A stretch of 64,000 bases of DNA from Serinus canaria. Lineage: Eukaryota; Chordata; Aves; Passeriformes; Fringillidae. The notes under the pieces were generated by a model that searched no databases, had not been told where the DNA came from, and saw only the letters and a list, made by a program, of their open reading frames with translations. Below are positions 13,601 through 26,900 of this stretch, piece after piece. Where the stretch lies: assembly GCF_022539315.1 (NCBI RefSeq), contig NC_066313.1, positions 68,637,934 to 68,701,933 of the forward strand, read 5' to 3'. The stretch's first letter is position 1. Every line of letters begins with the position of its first letter. The position numbers and the translations under genes were made by a program.

Positions 13601-16600
13601 AAGGTCTATAAAATGCTTGGTACTATTGGAAAATAAAATTGGCAATTTATGTACTAATTTATATACTTAGAAGGCAATATATGAAGTCTGAACAGTTTTC
13701 TAGTAAAGAACCTGAATGTGAACAAAAATTACAGTCTTCAACTCTATGGATGCCAGAGACTTTCAAAAGTAAAATAGGTGAAATTCCTCTGCACTTGTGC
13801 TCATTGACCTGCCTCTAGGTACCACCCCATTTCGGATACTCAGAGAAGGATCCAGTGCCAGAGTTATTGGAAGTTGTTTGGATGTTTTTGCTCTGTGCCT
13901 AATGAAAACTTCCTGCCCTTTTGCTTTTGGAGCTAATATAGGAAGTCATCCATACTACAGGCAATACAGAAAGGTTCCTGCTGTCTTTTAAGAGAGTTTA
14001 ACAAACACAGTATTTATGAAATGCTGAAATGAAATCAGCATATCATCAAGACGTGCTTGCAACAGCTGCAGAAACCTTCAGGGAATGTTACTGGTTATAG
14101 CACCTTTAAAATGGCAACTTCTAAATTAAACTTGTCCTACAGGCCTTATCTTCAGCACAGTATTCTGGCATTCTCACTTTGATTCCTGACTGCATGGTCA
14201 TTGACATTCCAGGAGTTTCGAGGGAGCTTTGTGTTGTGGGTTTTTGTTATCTGGCTTTTTTTTTTTTTTTTTAATGTGCCCATAAAACTATGCTGGTTTT
14301 TGGGAGGTTTTTTCCCTCAAAATAAGTCATAGCCACATGAATGGAAAACAGATATTTTTCCAAGAATTATCTATTTCAGAAAAAAAACCACCCTGTAATA
14401 CTGTTAACATTAATATATAATTCTTTCTGAACACCACTCCAAAGAAAATGACACATTCAAGAAGCAAAATACTGTATTACCCCTAACTGAGTATTAGCTC
14501 AAGAGATACAAAGTCCTATACAAGTATATATATATGCTGGTTTTTAAAAAGACTGATTTGTTTAATGAGGTAGGATAAGCATAGAGCATTAAGCCACAGA
14601 ATCTAAAATCAATAACAAAGAAAATCATTCTCAGCACATTTTAGCAGAAATGTGAATTGCACCAGAATGTTAAATTAAAGTCAGAAGTGTGCTGATACAA
14701 ACAAATTTTCCTTTTTCTAATTTAGTTCAGAGAAACTAGGACATGTAGAAATTGTTCATGCACAATTTTTTTCAGAATAATTAAATAAAATCTATTGGTC
14801 AGCACAGTTAGAACAATAAAAACTAAAACACCCTGAGTCTACGTTCAATTTACAGGCTTTTTTTACCCAGCTTGTCCTCTTTATGGTGATCTTTTTTTCC
14901 TCTGTAGAGATGAACAGCTAGAACTGGCAGCATTCTGTGTCACCTGCTTCAAATTTTCCGTCTCTGGGAGTATCTTTTACTGACATATTTAAAATGTTTG
15001 AAGCTGCATCTCTTCATGTACATTGCATAAAAATTCAGAAATTTTTCTAATTCATTTCTTTCACTCACATGAAAGAATAATTATCTCCTTTATAGTGGCT
15101 TAGGGTATTAAGAAGTATCCTGCAACAAGTGAATTCTTTCAGGGTATTGACCTTGCATGAACCTGGCGTTTGGTTCCAGACACGCAATAACCTTTTCTCT
15201 CTGTGAAATAATGCCTCGCTCTTGGTGTTTTTCAAGCTGTGTTTAAGACACTTCTAAAACTGGATAAAAGTTGGGATTCTCCTCTGCTTATCTGAGGGGT
15301 GAACATTTCAAAGTGCAGGAGAAGGAACCGACTTTGTCTTTTTCCTGGAAGAAAGAAGCCCTGTTTCTTGTTTAAATCTGCACCTTAGACTACTCCTCTT
15401 CCTTACTGTAATCAAAACCTAAATAAAATTGGGGCTTTGGTATTCATTACTGAACTGTCCCCATTTCTCACTGAGGTATAGAGGAAGATTTGGGATAGGC
15501 AATGAATGAGAAATACATCATCTTACTATGATAAACTTGAAGTTAATTGGGGAATGTAATATTTGCTATATGGTACAGCAGTTATACATTAAACATGTTT
15601 GTTGCCAGGCATTTTGACAAATCACTTTTAAGGTGGCTTTGTTACAATAATAATGAAAAATGCATAAATGATTAACATAAGGATAAAGCAGTTCCTTGAA
15701 AAATATTTAGAGTTAAATATTCAAACATTGTAATCAAGTGTAGACTTGGAAAATCTTGTGTTAAATGATACAGCAAGGTAGGCTAGGATATCAATAAGAA
15801 TACTCACTTGAGATTTCCTGAGATAGAATTTGTATACCTCGCTATCCATTTCCACTGCTGAGGGACACAAGTCACAGCTGATTTTCCCTATCCTATTCTT
15901 AGTCTATATAGACATAAATTGCTTTGATTTTGGCAATACAGGATAATTGACTTAATTACTGCATGTTTTTTTGCTGAGTAGAAATAGAGAAATTTCTGAA
16001 AAATTTAGGGCTACTTTTATGGTGAATTGAACTGAAGGAAATACTCTACGTTGAAGTGAATTGATCTAAACTTATTCTAAACTGTAATTTAAATTGCATG
16101 TTACATTAACAAAAATAGCTGTGGATGGAGTTAGAGCTTTAATCTGAAGTCAGCTCCAGTTTGGTCTGAGGGTCAGTTTTTGCTCTTTGACTGATGATGA
16201 CAAAATTTACTTTTATGTGTTCTAGTTAATATTTCTTCTCAGTATTCTACTTTCCAAATATCAGGAAGTACCATTAGCACCATTAGTAGTTCAAATCCAA
16301 ATCCTTAGGCCCAAGACTATACATATAAATGTGGGAAGTCAAATATTGGAAGCATTTGCTTGTTAAGGGAAAGTGCAACTATAATAAGATAATACACCTT
16401 CTCTTTTCATTGATTGTGACTTTTATTAAGTAGAAACATTCTGAACATTAGAACTGTTCTGTTTCTTGGAATATTTTCCTCACCATTAACTTAATTTCTA
16501 AATTACTATTGGAAGTATTTAACTATATGAAATAAGCATATAACCTCAAAATCACTTGGTATTAATCTTTTGGTATACTGGAATATACTAATGATAATCT

Positions 16601-16661
16601 ATTTTTCCTTTAGGTATTTTATATATTTTGGACAGATTAATAAGTCTATCATTTTAATCTA
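1625..16661. other. Long AT-rich noncoding stretch, no gene seen
   Basis: About 15 kb has no recognisable exon, RNA gene or young mobile element. Open frames are short, overlap on opposite strands and resemble no protein family I know. Minor content includes a 20-bp perfect palindrome at 2377-2396, a G-run near 2881, a G+C-rich patch at about 2985-3190, an AAGT-type simple repeat near 11146-11180, several A or T homopolymers (for example 14257-14272), and the ATCTAC-rich tract listed separately. It could be intron or intergenic; the sequence alone does not decide. Confidence 0.6.
5536..5640. repeat. Degenerate (ATCTAC/ATCT)n and TA-rich simple repeat
   Basis: Interrupted units of ATCTAC, ATCT and ATATCT run through this tract and end in a short TA run. 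It is an old, mutated microsatellite with no other content. Confidence 0.7.
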
Positions 16662-16850
16662 CAATTATTCATTTTGTAGTACTTTCTTGTGTGGCACCTT
16701 GTCACAATGTTTTTGAAAGTCTACTAAAATTATGTGGACTGTTGTGCCTCTACTTAAGTTTTCTTGTTTACAGTTCCTAGGAATTCTCACAGACATACAA
16801 TCCCTCTTTGTAGAGACTAAAGTGATTAGTTCTCTTTGAAAGCTCAAATG
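16662..16850 (-). mobile_element. Relic of a CR1/L3-type LINE reverse transcriptase
   Basis: On the minus strand the frame includes VDFQKHCDKVPHKKVL. This resembles the block VDFQKAFDKVPHxxLL of CR1/L3-like reverse transcriptases, with a histidine and a cysteine where AF is expected. The preceding residues (NLSRGTTVHIILVDF) fit the region just upstream of that block. Flanking sequence is not recognisable, so this is a short, very old fragment. A chance resemblance is possible but unlikely, given the KVPH context and reading direction. Confidence 0.55.
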
Positions 16851-19800
16851 TACTGAAGAATAATTAAAGGAGAATAGAAATCTGACAGATGACTTTTTTA
16901 AATGAGACTAAACCAACTTGCCTTTTTTTCATTAATAGACTACTTAGAGGTAATTAAGGAATTGGAATCTATAAATTGGAACACTCCCAAGCTAGATTAG
17001 CATATTAAAATAATATGCTACACAAAAGTCAGAAAACAATATCAGGAATTTCTCAATGTCTTATGAAATGTCATTTTTATCATGGGTAGGCTTTCACTTC
17101 TTCTTAATACCTGTCTTCAAATCCTTAATTTTTAAAGGCCATTTTCATGTGGATATAAAAGTGTCAGCACACAGCTTTCTAGGAAATACCAATATGAAAA
17201 AAATTATACGTAATTGTTAATAATACATTTTTAAAAATGAATATTTACTTGTATTTCAAAGAAAAAGACTTAGAAAAAGATATTATTACTTTCCCTCTAA
17301 ATCTGAGTAGAAATTGTTTTCCCAAAATTTTAATAGATGTGTTCTGATAGTCAACAGTGACAATCTGAAACTGCATCTTAATAGTTTTTACAACCTAACT
17401 CAGCCATAAATTTTCCAAAATGTTATCTGGAAGTAGGATAGTGGAGAGAAGCAAATTATGAAGTAATTACAGGTAAACAAAACATGAAAACACATATGAA
17501 GAATAAAGCATGCAGTAAGGAAGGCTCAAAGTTATCAGAATGACAATAAAAAGATCCTACTCCTTCACAGAGTATCAAAGCAATTAATTTGGATTATCAA
17601 GGCAAGTCAGAATTAATTTGTTTAACTTTCCCCTATGAATCTGTATGTACACTATAGTTGTCCTAGTACTTCATGAGTCCTGTAGTTTTTCTACTGAATT
17701 CATTGAGCCTAAGGTCAGAGAATTGACATCTCATTATGCATTGGTTATTCGTTTTCCAAAATAAGCCCCAAAGATACAAGCAGAACTTAACATGTGCATG
17801 TGGTTTATAGGTGATGCCTGGGTACAGAGTCCATTTTCTGAAAGACAACAAGAGACTTGTGTTTTATATTATGCAAGATAATTTATTTCAGTCACAGTAA
17901 CAATCCAGAGAAACTCACCTTCATCTTTAGTCAATGTAAAACAAAATGGTTTCACTCAGCTTAACTACTAGAAATAGTCTGTTTTGAAGAAAAAGACTAA
18001 ATTGAAAATTCTTAAATGTGAGCCTTCTAGAGGAAAGCATAATATGAGAAAATCGGTCTTTTCTGTCAGCAGCTTTTTTGATTTCCTTTTATTATTTGAT
18101 CCATTTAGATATCCTCTATAAACCTTCTTTAGGGTGTCTCTTTCTTGTTCATGTGGCTTCTTTCTTCCTTTGGTTATAAATATTTCCTGGAGTATTAAGT
18201 TCATCTTGCACCCCTAAAGATGTGGAACACACATAATTATCTTCTATGAGGACTCCATCAAAAACATAAATTATTTTTTGTGTGTAGTAAAAAAAAACCC
18301 CAAAATTAAAATATTTAAAATTAGGTTTTAGAAAAGAGTATATTGATGGTGTAAGTTTTGAAGATATTATTGGTGAGACTACTAATAAAATGCTGTAATC
18401 AGTATTCCTAAAGAGAAAATAAAATTATTTTAAAATTTGGAAAGATTTCAAAGAACAGATCAAATTTATCTTAGGCTTTAAGAACCATCTGGGAAAGATA
18501 TACTTATTTAGTTCCACTGTCTTTGTTGTAGTCTTCTCAGACTTTGTAGATTTAAGTTAAAAGATTAAGAGGGATAAATTCCATTGAATAGAAAAAATGA
18601 AAAAGAGGATATAATATCCCAAAAACGGAAATATAAAAAATAAATAACCAGAATAAATATTTTACCAGTAACTGTAAGTAATCATAAGTAAAATGGAAAT
18701 AGGATATTAACCTTTTTTATCTTTAAAAAGAAAATAATATCAAGGATGTATTGATAGCCAGTAAGAACGCCTTTGTCTTCAAAATGTTAGTTGTGTTTCC
18801 ACCTAGAAAGAAGAAACTTATCTGAAAAAATAATAGGTAGTTATGAATGTTTCTGAGTGAAACTAATTATTTCCTAGTTAATGTGCATTATAGAAACTTA
18901 GGAGATGCAATAAGAAATCACGAGGTATATATCCAACAGTAAATGAAATTCAGAACTAGAAAAGCAATTTATGTATTGCTGGTTTCCATGTATGTAAAGA
19001 AAAAGAAATTAGTTCGTAACGATTCAACAGATTGTGATCCTTGCTAAGAGATTGCTCTTAAAATAACGTTCCTATTGCTCTATATACTGCCAACAGAATG
19101 AAAGCCTTTTCAGCTGTAGTATTAAATTTTTTTATTAGAAAATCTGTGAAAGCTTTGCTTAGAATTTAGTTTATGGAAGATTGTATGACCTTGAAATTCA
19201 TAATTCTGCTCGTAGTTTTAAATAGATAATGGAAGTTCCCTCTGGATATATTTTAAAGACCAGTTCAGGGCAGAGAGGGAATTTGGAAAACAAATTTTGC
19301 TAATACTACTCCACTCAGTGAATTTGATTCAATTTAAACCTTCCTATGAGAGCAGATTTTCTTTTTTAGTTCATGTATCATCAATATGTTTATTGCAGAA
19401 ATGTGAAATTTTTATTGCCATTGTTAATGCTTGAACTAGAAAGAACAGAGTTAACTGTTATAGAAAAACCTTATTTTGATTTAAAAATACCTGTTATTTC
19501 ATATCTGTATTATAGAGGAATATGATAGTGTCACTGTGAAACAAGCAAATTCTACTGATGTTTTAACAGACATCAGAAAAGACTCTAGCATTGGGCAATT
19601 TACATAAGAAATGGAAGACAAATGTTCAAATCTTAGTTCTGAATAGGCAGTGTAATTCCAGAAACTTTTGTATTCAAATTCTCATCTTTAGATCCATATT
19701 TTTCAGTGATTTTATATGTAAAATTGTAACAAAGACAAACAAAATATTAATTAATTTAGAGAAAGCAGGGAACTTCAAATCTCACAATATTACATGGGAG

Positions 19801-20414
19801 ACCTTTTCTCTAACTGAAAACTTTGCTGAATAATGTCACATATAATTTCATTAAATTTATCAACTTGTCTTATTATTTAAATACACACTGCTTTATCTGA
19901 CCAAATGTTGGACCTTCCATCATGCTAATTGACTGAGAATGCCTGACAGCTACAAAATTGCAGCCAGAAATTATATAAAAAGAAATCATGATCAAACGAG
20001 AGAAAATTTTTTAGAATTTTTTCAATGAAAACGCTTTCATTCTTGTATAGTTTTTCAGATACCACCACAAAGAAAACAAAGACAAAGCATACTATTCATA
20101 ATTCATCTAGGAAAGAGTGGAATATAAGCCTTCCCCATTAACAGTAATTTATTTTCTGCATTAATAAAAGTTATTCTAGCAATAAATTAAATGTAATGAA
20201 CTGTACACATTCAATTTCTTAAGAAATTCTATGTTCTCCATCATCTGGAGTTAAATTTATAACAAAGATATTTATATTTTAATGCTCTAACTAAATAAAT
20301 CTCTTTTGTAGTATAGGATAAAAAGCTTTAAATAGAGTGTACACTGTTTCACTAGGAAAATTTTTGTCTAGCTAATTCATTATTAAAAGGCACAAAGTTA
20401 TGAAAACCTGTTAC
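16851..20414. other. AT-rich noncoding sequence, nothing recognised
   Basis: No exon, RNA gene or repeat family is recognised. A small inverted repeat with 10-bp arms and a 3-nt spacer lies at 16998-17020, within what an AT-rich window of this size would give by chance. Confidence 0.6.
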
Positions 20415-20556
20415 TGTCATGGTTTAACCCCAGCCTGCCCCTGGCAGCTGCTCTCTCACTGCCCCACTAACAGATCAGGGAGATAATTTAAAGGGTACAC
20501 TCTAGAAAACTCTTGGCTGAGATAAAGGCAGTTTAATAGAGAAAGAACACAAGCAA

Positions 20557-20591
<35 letters not shown>

Positions 20592-20999
20592 AATTAATTC
20601 AGTGGCTCCTATAAGCAGGCAGGTGTTCAGACATCTCCAGGCGAGCTGGGACCCATATGTCATCCCATATGATGGTGGCTTGGGAAGACAAACACTATCC
20701 ATCCACAAGTCCCTCTCCACTTTATACATGAGCATGATGCCACATGGTCTGGAATATCCCTTTGGTCTGTTGGGGTCACTTGTCCTGGCTGTATCTCCTC
20801 CCAACCTCCCATGACACCTCAATTTCCTCACCAGTGTGGCAGTATGAAAAGCAGAAAAGGGCTCAGTGTAAGTCCTGATGAACAATAATGAACACACCTC
20901 TGTATTTTCAGCCCTGTGTTCAGCACAAATCCAAAACACAGCCCCATACAAGCCACTGTGAAGAAAATTAATTTTCCCCCAGACAAAGGCACCACAACA
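20415..20999 (-). mobile_element. Solo LTR of an avian endogenous retrovirus (ERVL-like), antisense
   Basis: On the plus strand this block starts TGTCATGGTTTAACCCC and ends in ...CCACAACA, so it has the TG...CA form of an LTR read in reverse. I recognise the body as a common avian LTR: the segment GGTTGAGATAAAGRCAGTTTAATA-like near 20515-20538, the GACAAACACTATCC-like stretch near 20686, the GGAATATCCCTTTGGTC segment at 20751-20767, and the GCACAAATCCAAAACA block near 20925. The element reads 5' to 3' on the minus strand. A 30-base A run at 20560-20589 interrupts it and probably expanded after insertion. No internal retroviral genes flank it, so it looks like a solo LTR. I could not find a clear target-site duplication. 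Family assignment is from memory. Confidence 0.8.
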
Positions 21000-23900
21000 A
21001 TTTAGATGTTGTGGGATTTTTGTGTTCACTTAAAATACTGTGTAGGGGAAAAAAGGGCTCCACACTGACAGGTTTTTGTTGTCTCATCTCATTTACCTTC
21101 CAAAGTCAGGAAGATATTAATACCGATATTTGTATTAAATGTATAAAACAGCCTTTCAATACTCATGTATTTGTTAGCATTTGGTGAGGAAGATTTACAG
21201 AGAAAAAAAACCTTTTAAATGTCAAGAATTTTGAGAAGTTAAAAGTGTTATGTCAAATGTAACAGCACTCAAAAATTATGTGCCTCCTTTTCTGACTTTC
21301 TTGTATCAGTATGTAAGTGGTACTTTTTTCTTTCAGTGCATTAAATATTTTAATTCACTTTAAGAGCTATTTGGCTGTGTTACTTAAAAACAAATTTGAT
21401 TTCTTTATTTCTTCAGTATTTTTTGGATGAAAGTTATGAGACCCTTGGAGGTCTGTTGAAATGAATACTGTGTGAATTCCTAGGTTCTGGCAACCCTGTA
21501 ACTCAATCGGTTCAGGGTTGACACTATGCAAGCAGAACACCAATTAAATTCTCTGCTCCACAAATGGTATTATGACTTTCTTGACCCTCAGAAAAACCTT
21601 CCTGCTCTCTTCCATCCTTTCTTACCTGAGAAAAAGCAAAAGTTGCATCTGCAAATGCGTGAAGGCAGTAATCCTGCTGTACTCTTTCAGTGAGCATTCT
21701 GCTCTTCAGGGGAAAAAAAGAAATCCTGTTGTCGATGTCATCTATTTATTCCTTCTGAGGTAAAGTAAAAATTACTCCTAATCTGAAACTCTATCTGATT
21801 TACAGTTTCCATGGAATGGTACAAGCTTATTTTTCTGCTGTCAGCTACCTTAACATTCCAAAAAATTTTTATATCACCAAAAAAGTACACACAGGCTTAC
21901 ACATGCTTATATGTTCTCTTTTCAAGGTATGCAAGAGGCACAAGAAACATGTATTTTATAACAGTTAGCCAAAATAAAGCACATTTCTTTTTCAACTGAA
22001 TTCTGCTCACCAAAAGGCTCTGCACAACACCCTCTATGTAGCTGCTCACAATCCTTTGGTCAACTCCAGACATAGTCCAAATCTAATTCCTCATCAGTCA
22101 TGGTCCCAAGTGTCACACTATTTTAATCAGTCAGCCACACTGATTAGATTTTATCTTTTCCCAAGCTTTAAAATCACTGCACCAGCCTAAAATTGCTGTA
22201 GAAATTGTTCTTTTACATACATAAAACTTTAAACTATAATATTGGAATTATTTTAACCAGCTTGGCTGTCAAAATTGCCTCTATATCTTCAGCACGTATT
22301 GAAGCAATCCTCTGAAGAGGGTGCATAGGTTCTGTATGTGGTCCATGGACAGCAGTGGCTGTACTTGAAGATTTGCAGACGCTGAGCACTACATTTAAAC
22401 TGCCCCAATTTCTTATTGGAAATCCTAGAATACATATAGTCATAAAATGTAAAGTCAGCAGTTATGCAGCTGAATGTATGGTACAAATTAAAAAAAAAAA
22501 AAAAAAACACACTTGCAAGACTTTTATTTTTTTCTTTTTTCCCCAAATATGAGAGTTGGCCTAATAAAAAATACTGACTCTCCATTTTACCTTACTCTGA
22601 GAATGCAAATGTGGTATTGTGATAGCTTTCCCACTGAGAAAGGATTGTCCCAGGGATAGTCTTATCCTTTAAAAATCCTCTTAATAACTTCTGGTTCCCA
22701 AGATAAGGCAGTCAAGTCAGAATCTATTAATATTTAAAATTTCTATTGACAAAGTAAAAGATGATTTCTGTAACAATCATCTTTGAAGAAATTAAGTAAT
22801 CTTTGATTGAATGAATCTGCTTATACAGAAATAATGCTTTCAAAGTATTAATTAACTAAATGTTGCTCTCGGGGTGCAACACTAATAAATTTTGTACTTT
22901 TCATTATGTGATTAATTTAAAAATGCAGGTAGGCACTCATTCAGATTTTAATTTGCATTATTGTTAATAAAAATCTAATTAGAGTAATTTAAAATATAAA
23001 AAAGATTAGTTATATAATCCACTACTGAATTCTTTAGTTTAAAATAGTTTTTTGAGAACAATAATTTAATTGTGGTTTATTTTTGCTTTTAAAGTGAAAA
23101 ATATTAATGACTTCTCTGCTTTTCAGTAAAAATTATTGGGTTTGGGTTTTATGGGAGGTGAAGTACTGAAAACCACTGTTTCTAGCAATCCTGGAATTCT
23201 CCAGAAAAAAACCCATACCAATATTGACTCAATTAGAGTAGTTACATGTCACATTATTTTTTATTTAAAAAATAACATTGTGGTGTTTTTAATTGGTTTG
23301 TTACTCAGCATGGCCAAGTGCCTTATGGCTAGAGAAAACACGGATAAAAGCAATAATTGACATATGGCTCATTGGAGGAAAGAGAAACTTGCCAAAGCTA
23401 CAGGACCAAGGACAATGTTGAAAATATTTGGGAATATGAGGTAAAAAAAACCTAAAATATGTCTGAACTTACCTACAAAGAACATGAGATATTTAAAAGG
23501 CATGAGAGGCCTTTCATGGAGAAGAAAATTGAAATGAGAAAGGGAGTCATGGCAGAAATGAATTAAAAAAAAAATTGCAATACTGTACTTGACAAGAAAG
23601 AAAACCCATAATTTTATGGTAGCCTAGAACTTGATTTTCACTCAGAAAAACAAGAATGATGTGCATGAGCCCTGTGGTCTGAGAATAGTTATAGATATTA
23701 TCTCATGGAATTTCCTGTTGATGAACAGATTAAAGAATGTCTTCTTCCAGTTTATTTTCCAAGGTTTTTTTTTGGTAGTTTTGGTTTTTTAACTGTTTAA
23801 TCTGCAGAAGAACTTTATTTGGGAAGGCATATCAGAACCATATTAATACAAATTTGAAAGAAATGGGAACCACAGATTGGCAGAAAATATTATTTTATAG

Positions 23901-26900
23901 CATTATTCTATAGCATAGCTTTAAATTCTCTTGGATACATCTCTACATAAATTTCAGAATAATTTTAGTGAGGTAGACTGTAAATATTTAGGATAAGATG
24001 AACTAGAATTTTCCCTAAGGCTTAAAGAAACAAGAAACAAACAAGCAATTTCTCTATTTTTTTGTTTATTTTTATATTTCAGAAGATAAGGCTTCATGTA
24101 GCACGTTAGGATTTATTAGACAGTTGCACAGACCAAAGATAGATTTGGAGAGCTCTGAAGTCATGTGATATTTATTTGATTTATTTATAATATACATGAG
24201 GCAAGTCAAAGTCCCTGCTTTCTTGCTTCCTGTCAATGACTCTTTGGTCTGCATATCCCAAAGCATTTTAAATTATGAAAGTGAATGTTTTCCCTTTTCT
24301 TTCAACTAAGAGAGAAGGAATCTCAGATCTGAGATCTTTGACGGTCAAGTATAGACAGAGTTTTTTGCTTATTTTAAGGCCAGACATTACTTTTATCTTT
24401 TTTCCCTGAAATTTTATTTTTCAAATTGATTTTATTTTCTGATGATTTGAGATATCCAATATTTACCCAGTTCCCATTAAATCTGGAACATATGTATGAG
24501 AAAATGATATTTATTGTATGTGCAGTCTTGTACTGAATGTTAAGAACTCTCACTAGAGGAAACCAAAACTAAAACCAACTAAAAAACCCCTAAAAAACAG
24601 CAACCACAAAAATAAACCACAAAGCCTTTTTCTAAACAAGAACAACTTAATAAAAATAGCAGGTAGGTTTTTTGCCAATGACAATGCGTAGAGCCAAAAC
24701 AATTTAATCCTGGTCTTTATTTGTGTACATTTATATTGACCACGTTATGACATCTATTTCTGTGATGATAACACAGAGAAGTTATATAAAGCATAAGGGA
24801 GCACTTCTACCTAAAACATCATACCATTTTTATGCCTAGATTCCACTTACAACCAATTGCATAGGGGAAATTCAGACCAATTCCTAACATTTATGAGGTG
24901 TGTTTTATTTCTACATGCACTAGACCTCTAGCATTTGAAAGTGGATCAGCTTTAAAACATCTTTAAAGCAATGTCTAGAGTTCTAGGACCTGTGATACAC
25001 AATATTATCTCTGAAGCCAACAGAAATTCAAATGGGAATGTGCAAAATTCCGGTCCTTAAGCTTGATCTTGAACTAGCAGTACATTTCTTTCAATAACCA
25101 TGGCTGAAAGTGGAATCAGCTAGAAAACCATGAGAGAGATAAGGCAGGAAATCATAAAGCCAATGACATTAAGGGGAAATACATTCCAGACTTGTCATCT
25201 GATTTCATTGTTAGAGGAGATAAAGAAAGATTTCTTTTCAGAAGTAAAAAGTGTAAATCACTGTAGAATTAATTCTGACAATACATATCAGCTGATTTAC
25301 AATCTTGTTTGTAAAATTAACTATTGTAAAAGTTTAGAAACCCAGTTTTGCATATTTAGGAAAGCTGCTGTCTTCATTTATTTATCTCAGAAGATGGACT
25401 GGCATCTAGCATGGTGGAAACAGCCACAGCTTCTTTTATTCATTTCTTTCATTAATTTACAAAATAAGGACAGTGGAAGGAAAGCTTTCAGTGTCTTGCC
25501 CTTCATTATTATTGTTATTATTAGTGCTGTATTCAAATCCTTTGAAATATGTTTCTTGTAATGTAAAACCAGACTATAAATCACAAAAAAATCCCCAACA
25601 ACTCCCCAACAGCCCCGAAAATTATGTACATATAAAATACATAGTGAATATATATTCATAGTTCATTTATACATATAATGGTTCGTACATATATATATAG
25701 ATATATATATTTCCTAGAAAAAATTGATTCAATTATATAAGAAGACTGGAAAAGTACTATTTTTACCAAGTTATAAAAATTCTATATTATTTGTCAGATT
25801 TTTATTATTCATTTCAAAAATTGAGAGACTATTTTTTATTCTAGTAAAATATTGATGTTAATTTCTTTTCATTTGTTCAGAAATAATTAAATTCTATTTT
25901 TTGATATCTATGTGGCCTCATAGAAACATAAAAAAGCACAGACAATATAAATTGGCATATTTTAAAACACTTTTTTTCTTGAAACAATTACTTTCATGTT
26001 AAACTAAATGTAAAGCATCTATGTATCAGTCAGAATTATTATGAAAACACATATGTAGATATGTGTATCAACACTAAGTGAAAAAGTTTTAAATTCTTCA
26101 AAAATGCTTTCCATTTCTTATATTTGTCTTCATTTTTTTTATCCTGTTTTCCACAAGCTCAATTTGTTATTTAAAATAATTGTATTCAAGCTGTTTGCAT
26201 TTTCCTTAGCGTTCTTTACTATGACATTTGTGAAGTAACTGACTTGAAAAGCTTTTGACTAGCAATTCTGAAAAAAACTTTTAGGCTGACATGCTGTTGA
26301 TACAATCTAAAAATGTTCTTCTAGAGAGAGAGCACTACTATGTAGTTTGGAGGATAAAAATTTTGAATTTAATTTTAAGGTTAGTGTTTGTTTAGAAATA
26401 TTGAATTTGTGGCAGTTTGGGAAGATGTGCAATTTTAGGTCTCTGATATTTGAGTTCTGAGTTCCTTGCCTATACATACCTGTAGGAATTGTCTGAAGAC
26501 CTTGAGGACCAAGAAGGTTGCTAACATTCAAACATCTTGATATTTTGTTTACCTTAGCATGCAGTACCACCCATTGAGATACTCTGTTGATTTGCTGATT
26601 TTCAAAATTTAAAAAATGCCCCACTACAAAAAAAAAAAAAAAATCAAAGCTCTACAGTGTATGCCAAAAGAGATGCTCCAAAATAAAAGCACTACCTGAA
26701 ATTTTTAATTATTTCTGAAAATCCTACTTATGGGTTTATCTACGTTTTTCTTTTTTTTTGCTCAGACATCAAAATACAACTAAAAACTACAAGATAAAAT
26801 CAGACAAAAGCAAAAAAAAAGATTCCTTAGGAGCTCTTAGCATGTGTTCCTTGCTGTCACAACAGCTATGTCAAGCCAAAACCAACAGCACCTTCAAGGT

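Noticed and set aside
20502..21029. 175-codon minus-strand open frame
   Set aside because: It lies within the ERV LTR and runs through a 30-base homopolymer. It is not a retroviral gene.
21500..21525. Possible tRNA B-box-like sequence (GGTTCAGGGTTGAC)
   Set aside because: No A box, cloverleaf or anticodon arm can be drawn around it.
25130..25561. 143-codon plus-strand open frame in unique sequence
   Set aside because: No domain is recognisable, the composition follows the AT-rich background, and overlapping frames exist on the other strand. There is no splice or promoter context.
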